Shown: positions 60,626 through 64,000 of the stretch, in pieces
Layout: every line of letters begins with the position of its first letter
Position numbering within the stretch: position 1 is the first letter of the stretch
Assembly (NCBI RefSeq): GCF_016863395.1
Contig: NZ_BOOU01000036.1
Coordinates: forward strand, 124,001-188,000
Source: Sphaerisporangium rufum
GTDB taxonomy: Bacteria; Actinomycetota; Actinomycetes; Streptosporangiales; Streptosporangiaceae
Length of the DNA: 64,000 bases
Direction: 5' to 3'
The notes under the pieces: generated by a model
What the model saw: the letters and a program-made list of their open reading frames with translations, nothing else
Database searches by the model: none
Told to the model about the DNA's origin: nothing
Translations under genes and position numbers: made by a program

Positions 60626-63526
60626 GTGGCCGGGGACTTCGACCCGTCGCTGGACTTTCTGACCGCACCGGCGCTGGCCGGGCTGTCCGCCAAGCTAGGA
60701 TCGATCCCCGGCCTCGCGGAAGCGGAGGCCCGGCTGATCTGCCGGCGAGCCGCCGAAGCGCTGGAAGAGACCCTCCGCCTCAAGGTCAACAGGGTCCTGC
60801 TGCTGGAACTCAACGCCGCCAGGATCAGCGGAAGGCTGACCGCCGAGACGCCGCAGCTGCGGTGGCAGGAATGGAAGGCGACGGCCGAGAGGCCCGAGTT
60901 CTGGCCGTCCCTGACCGAGCACTACCCCACGATGCCGTCCAGGCTGGGCGCGCTCATCGACAACAGGTGCGCAGCGGCCGTGGAACTGGCCCACAGGTTC
61001 GCAACCGACCGCACGGCGCTCACCGCCCTGCCCGGCGGTCTCCGCGGCGAGCTGGCCTGCGTCGACTTCGGGACGGGAGACAGCCATCGCGGAGGGCACA
61101 GCGTCGCCGTCCTGCACGGCTCGCAGGGCAAGGTGGTCTACAAGCCCCGGTCCCTCGCCGTGGACGAGGCGCTGGCGCGGCTGATCGACCGCCTGGCACC
61201 CCGGCTGCCCGCCGGAAGCAGCATTCGCGTGCCCGGCGTGCTGATCCGCCAGGGATACGGCTGGGCGGAGCACATCCAGCACCGCTACTGCGCCGACGAG
61301 GCGGAGCTGCGGTCCTTCTACCGCGGTGTCGGGCACTGGCTGGCGCTGATGCGGCTGATCGGCGGCAGCGACCTGCACATGGAGAACCTCATCGCGGCCG
61401 GTCCCGCGCCCGTCGTCGTCGACTGCGAGACGCTGTTCACCCCGCACGTCCCGGCAAAACCGTCCGGATACGGCGACGCCGTCGACCGGGCGACCGACCT
61501 GCTCAGCGGATCGGTGCTGCGCACCGGACTCCTCCCCGGACGCGGCGTCTCGCTCGCCTGGCGCGGCGTCGACATGTCGGCCGCCGGGGGCCTGCCCGGC
61601 CAGCAGCCGTACACGCAGATGCCGGTCGTCGTCGACGCGGGCACGGACATGGCGAGATTGGGGATGGAACGGGTCGAGCTGGGCGCGGTGCGCAACCACC
61701 CGAGCCCCGATCCGATCCTCGTGCACTACTGGGACCTGGTGCTGTCCGGATTCACCGAACTGGTCGAGCACCTCGACCTGCTGGATCGGCGGGACGAGCT
61801 CGCCGGGCTGCTCACGGACTTCGCCGACCGTCCTATCCGGGTCGTGCTCCGTGCCACCGAGGCGTACGCCGAGTTGGCCCGCATGTTGTGGCACCCGGCC
61901 GCGCTGCACGACGAGCCGGCCGCGACGGGCAGGGCGGCGGGGCTGCTGGCCCAGCACGCCGAGAACCTGCCCGGCGCGCCGTCGGACCCCGAGGTGATCG
62001 ACGCCGAGGTGGCCGAGTTGCTGGTCGGCGACATCCCCTTCTTCGCCACCACCCCTGCTCGCGGCCGGCTGGACGGCCCAGGCGGAACCTCGTACGGAGA
62101 CGAGCAGGACCTCATCGCGGACGCGCTGCGGCGCTGGCGTGACCGTGACGCAGCCCTGGACCGCGAGGTGATCCGGTCCGCTCTGGTCAGCGCCTACCTC
62201 AATGAAGGGTGGATGCCCGCCAACAAGCGGATGACCGCGCCTCTCATCCGGCACCAGGACCTCGACCGGCGCCGGCGCCGGATCGCGGCCGGGATCGCCC
62301 GCACCGTGCTCGACACGGCGGTCCGGGGCGACGACGGCACCGTGACCTGGATCGCACCGGTGCTCACCTCCGACGGCTGGTTCGTACAAGCGCTGTCTCC
62401 CGACGTGTACGGCGGGGCGTACGGGGTCGCCATCACTCTGGCCGCCTACGTGAGTGAGACCGGGCAGGGCAGGGCCGACGAGGTGCCGGGGCTGGACGGG
62501 CTGCTCGCCGATCTCCTCCATACGATCAGGCTGGCCGAGGAGCGCGACGCGGAGGCACGCCGCACCGGGCCGCGGCGCCGCCCCGCCACCCCGGGCGGTT
62601 ACGTCGGCATCGGCTCGCAGATCTGGACCTGGCTGCTGCTGCGCAGGCTGGGCACCGTCGGCTCGGCGGAGGCGGTCGCCCGGGCCGGCGCCCTGGCGGG
62701 GCAGCTGCCCGAGGCGGTGGCCGCCGACGGGGTGTACGACCTGCTCACCGGCATGGCAGGCGCCATCGTGCCGTTGCTCCGCCTGTCGGAACAGACCGGT
62801 GACCAGCGGTGGTCCACGCAGGCCCACCGCATCGGGGAGTGCCTGCTCTCACTGGCCCACATCGACGACCGGGGAGCACGCTGGCCCAGCACCGCGTTCC
62901 CACAGGGGTTAGGCGGGGTCTCACACGGCGCCACCGGGATCGCCTGGGCGCTGGCCAGGCTCGCCGACAGCGCCACGGCCGGCGCCGCGGACTTCCGCAC
63001 CCTGGCAGCCAGCGCCTTTCTGTACGAGGAGTCACTGTACGACCCGGCGGAGAAGGGCTGGCGCGACCTGCGCGAAATGGACGACCGTCGCGTGACCTCC
63101 AGCGCGTGGTGCCACGGCGCCGCCGGCATCGGGCTCGTCGCGGCCGACCGGCTGGCCCGCGAAGGTGACCCGCGCTGGGCGGACGTGCTGCGCCGGGCCG
63201 CCGCGTCGTCCTGGTCGAAGGGCATCGGCTGGAACCACACGCTCTGCCACGGAGACCTCGGCAACTGGGAGGTCGTGCGCCACGCGATCGACGCGGGTGT
63301 CGGGCCCGGAGAGCTGACCCCGGAGTACCTCGCCGCGTACATGATCGGCAGCATGGACGAGCACGGCCCGGTGAGCGGCCTTTCCCGGGACGCCTTCAGC
63401 CCAGGTCTGATGCCGGGAGTGGGCGGCATGCTCTACCAACTACTACGCCTGCACCCCGGCACCTCCCTCCCCTCCATCCTGCTCCCCGACCCGGACAACC
63501 AGTGTGGCTGGCCCCATACGCGGTAA
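60626..63526 (+). CDS. lanM: Class II lanthipeptide synthetase LanM
   Basis: 966 residues from GTG 60626 (AAAGGA eight bases upstream; ATG 60617 sits on its ribosome site). The N-terminal DUF4135 dehydratase/kinase-like domain has LIGGSDLHMENLIAAGPAP and VVVDCETLF (phosphorylation/elimination residues). The C-terminal LanC-like cyclase has GGVSHGATGIAWAL and zinc ligands Cys829 (WCHGAAG), Cys874 and His875 (TLCHGDLGN). It should dehydrate Ser/Thr of the upstream peptide and form thioether rings. No LanT, protease or immunity gene follows; the next gene is convergent GH6. Confidence 0.96.
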   Translation: MAGDFDPSLDFLTAPALAGLSAKLGSIPGLAEAEARLICRRAAEALEETLRLKVNRVLLLELNAARISGRLTAETPQLRWQEWKATAERPEFWPSLTEHYPTMPSRLGALIDNRCAAAVELAHRFATDRTALTALPGGLRGELACVDFGTGDSHRGGHSVAVLHGSQGKVVYKPRSLAVDEALARLIDRLAPRLPAGSSIRVPGVLIRQGYGWAEHIQHRYCADEAELRSFYRGVGHWLALMRLIGGSDLHMENLIAAGPAPVVVDCETLFTPHVPAKPSGYGDAVDRATDLLSGSVLRTGLLPGRGVSLAWRGVDMSAAGGLPGQQPYTQMPVVVDAGTDMARLGMERVELGAVRNHPSPDPILVHYWDLVLSGFTELVEHLDLLDRRDELAGLLTDFADRPIRVVLRATEAYAELARMLWHPAALHDEPAATGRAAGLLAQHAENLPGAPSDPEVIDAEVAELLVGDIPFFATTPARGRLDGPGGTSYGDEQDLIADALRRWRDRDAALDREVIRSALVSAYLNEGWMPANKRMTAPLIRHQDLDRRRRRIAAGIARTVLDTAVRGDDGTVTWIAPVLTSDGWFVQALSPDVYGGAYGVAITLAAYVSETGQGRADEVPGLDGLLADLLHTIRLAEERDAEARRTGPRRRPATPGGYVGIGSQIWTWLLLRRLGTVGSAEAVARAGALAGQLPEAVAADGVYDLLTGMAGAIVPLLRLSEQTGDQRWSTQAHRIGECLLSLAHIDDRGARWPSTAFPQGLGGVSHGATGIAWALARLADSATAGAADFRTLAASAFLYEESLYDPAEKGWRDLREMDDRRVTSSAWCHGAAGIGLVAADRLAREGDPRWADVLRRAAASSWSKGIGWNHTLCHGDLGNWEVVRHAIDAGVGPGELTPEYLAAYMIGSMDEHGPVSGLSRDAFSPGLMPGVGGMLYQLLRLHPGTSLPSILLPDPDNQCGWPHTR

Positions 63527-63588
63527 GCCGACGCGTTCCGTCCGGTGGTCGATGCCCTGCCCCCTTCGGGACCGCGCAGGCCCGCCGG

Positions 63589-64000
63589 CTACAGCGGCGG
63601 GTAGGCGTTGGCCAGAAGCTGCCGGAACAGCGCGGGGAACCACTGCCCCTCCGCAGGGGCGTTCGGCAGCGCCTGGCCCGGTACGTACGCGCCGCGCGGC
63701 TCCTGGAACAGCGGGTCGCACCGCTGGTCGAACGGGATGTTCTCCGGGTTGGGCACGACATTCGCCGCGCTGGCGCCGTCGGAGACACCAGGCGGCTTGA
63801 TCCAGGCATAGGCGTCGATGCCGGGCGCGGGATCGGCCCGCGGCCGCTCGCCGAGCCCGGTGCCCGTCTGATTGCACCAGTTGGCGAGGCTGACACGGCG
63901 GTCCACCCGGGACTGATCGACGAACGTGTTCGCATCGGTCGAAGTGCTCGCCGCCGCCGGCCGGGCCGGGCCGCCCCAGCCGTTCCGGGAGGTGTCTATC
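63589..64000 (-). CDS. GH6 exocellulase-type catalytic domain, C-terminal part (cut by window edge)
   Basis: The minus-strand frame from the right edge reads IDTSRNGWGG, SLANWCNQTGTGLG, DAYAWIKPPGVSDG, then RCDPLFQEPRG and ends QLLANAYPPL at TAG 63589. These are GH6 C-terminal signatures, with the long C-terminal loop that encloses the active site in cellobiohydrolases such as Cel6B. The catalytic domain is C-terminal, so any CBM would be N-terminal and outside the window. At least 137 codons are present. Confidence 0.93.
   Translation of the reverse strand, partial: IDTSRNGWGGPARPAAASTSTDANTFVDQSRVDRRVSLANWCNQTGTGLGERPRADPAPGIDAYAWIKPPGVSDGASAANVVPNPENIPFDQRCDPLFQEPRGAYVPGQALPNAPAEGQWFPALFRQLLANAYPPL

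Noticed and set aside
59763-60668. 301-codon minus-strand frame before the lanthipeptide precursor
   Set aside because: It overlaps the LacI end and the precursor, has no ribosome site and no recognisable domain.

Overview
The window is about 70-73 % GC, uses GTG and TTG starts freely, packs genes tightly with many 4-base ATGA/GTGA overlaps, and carries actinobacterial hallmarks: a WhiJ/DUF397/ATPase trio, a DivIVA-like protein, ECF sigma factors, an AfsR/SARP regulator, CBM2 cellulases, a CebR operator, and terpene and lanthipeptide genes. This points to a filamentous, cellulolytic actinomycete. Streptosporangiales is my inference and the genus cannot be fixed from the sequence. No tRNA, rRNA, CRISPR array, insertion sequence or phage gene was seen.

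Layout. 1-3845: a cut lipoprotein, an ABC-F ATPase and a Tat-exported multicopper oxidase, all on the minus strand. 3846-4471: a noncoding stretch holding two exact copies of a 55-bp hairpin repeat. 4472-9613: a terpene operon of small ORF, P450, class I terpene synthase, polyprenyl diphosphate synthase, SnoaL-like protein and C-methyltransferase, mostly overlapping or closely spaced. 9751-13454: a SNF2 helicase, then a GH6-CBM2 cellulase behind a perfect CebR box. 13622-20962: small regulator/enzyme pairs (MarR/VOC, a Phd/VapC toxin-antitoxin, TetR with a membrane protein, DivIVA-like, TetR/FAD monooxygenase), most with visible palindromic operators. 21016-23826: secreted proteins, including a CBM2 protein and a CE4 deacetylase with a carbohydrate-binding-like tail. 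24059-25693: a WhiJ-type locus of somewhat lower GC.

25827-34950: a secreted protein, a PCMT-type methyltransferase, an XRE-cupin regulator divergent from a thioredoxin-reductase/methyltransferase fusion, a DUF6461-like protein, a 49-residue protein missed by length cut-offs, an alpha/beta hydrolase with TetR, a second toxin-antitoxin pair and an EamA exporter. 35147-43524: TetR divergent from a drug-resistance operon (a second ABC-F plus a DrrAB-type transporter), converging on and overlapping a large SARP regulator followed upstream by AraC. 43616-54005: NmrA-like, TetR/SnoaL, MmyB-like XRE, SDR, two ECF sigma factor/membrane partner modules, YciI, GntR/membrane protein and OsmC. 54082-59833: a membrane protein, then a gamma-glutamyltransferase/MHS transporter/LacI operon whose LacI start looks frameshifted. 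60421-63526: a class II lanthipeptide precursor and its LanM. 63589-64000: the C-terminus of a second GH6 cellulase.

How the parts fit. GH6, CE4, CBM2 and the edge GH6 form a plant-polysaccharide degradation set, at least partly under CebR. The terpene and LanM loci are two separate natural-product systems. The two near-identical ABC-F proteins and the DrrAB pair suggest ribosome protection and export of an antibiotic. The most promising systems for new biology are the terpene operon with its built-in methyltransferase, and the two-gene lanthipeptide locus, which has no visible exporter or protease.
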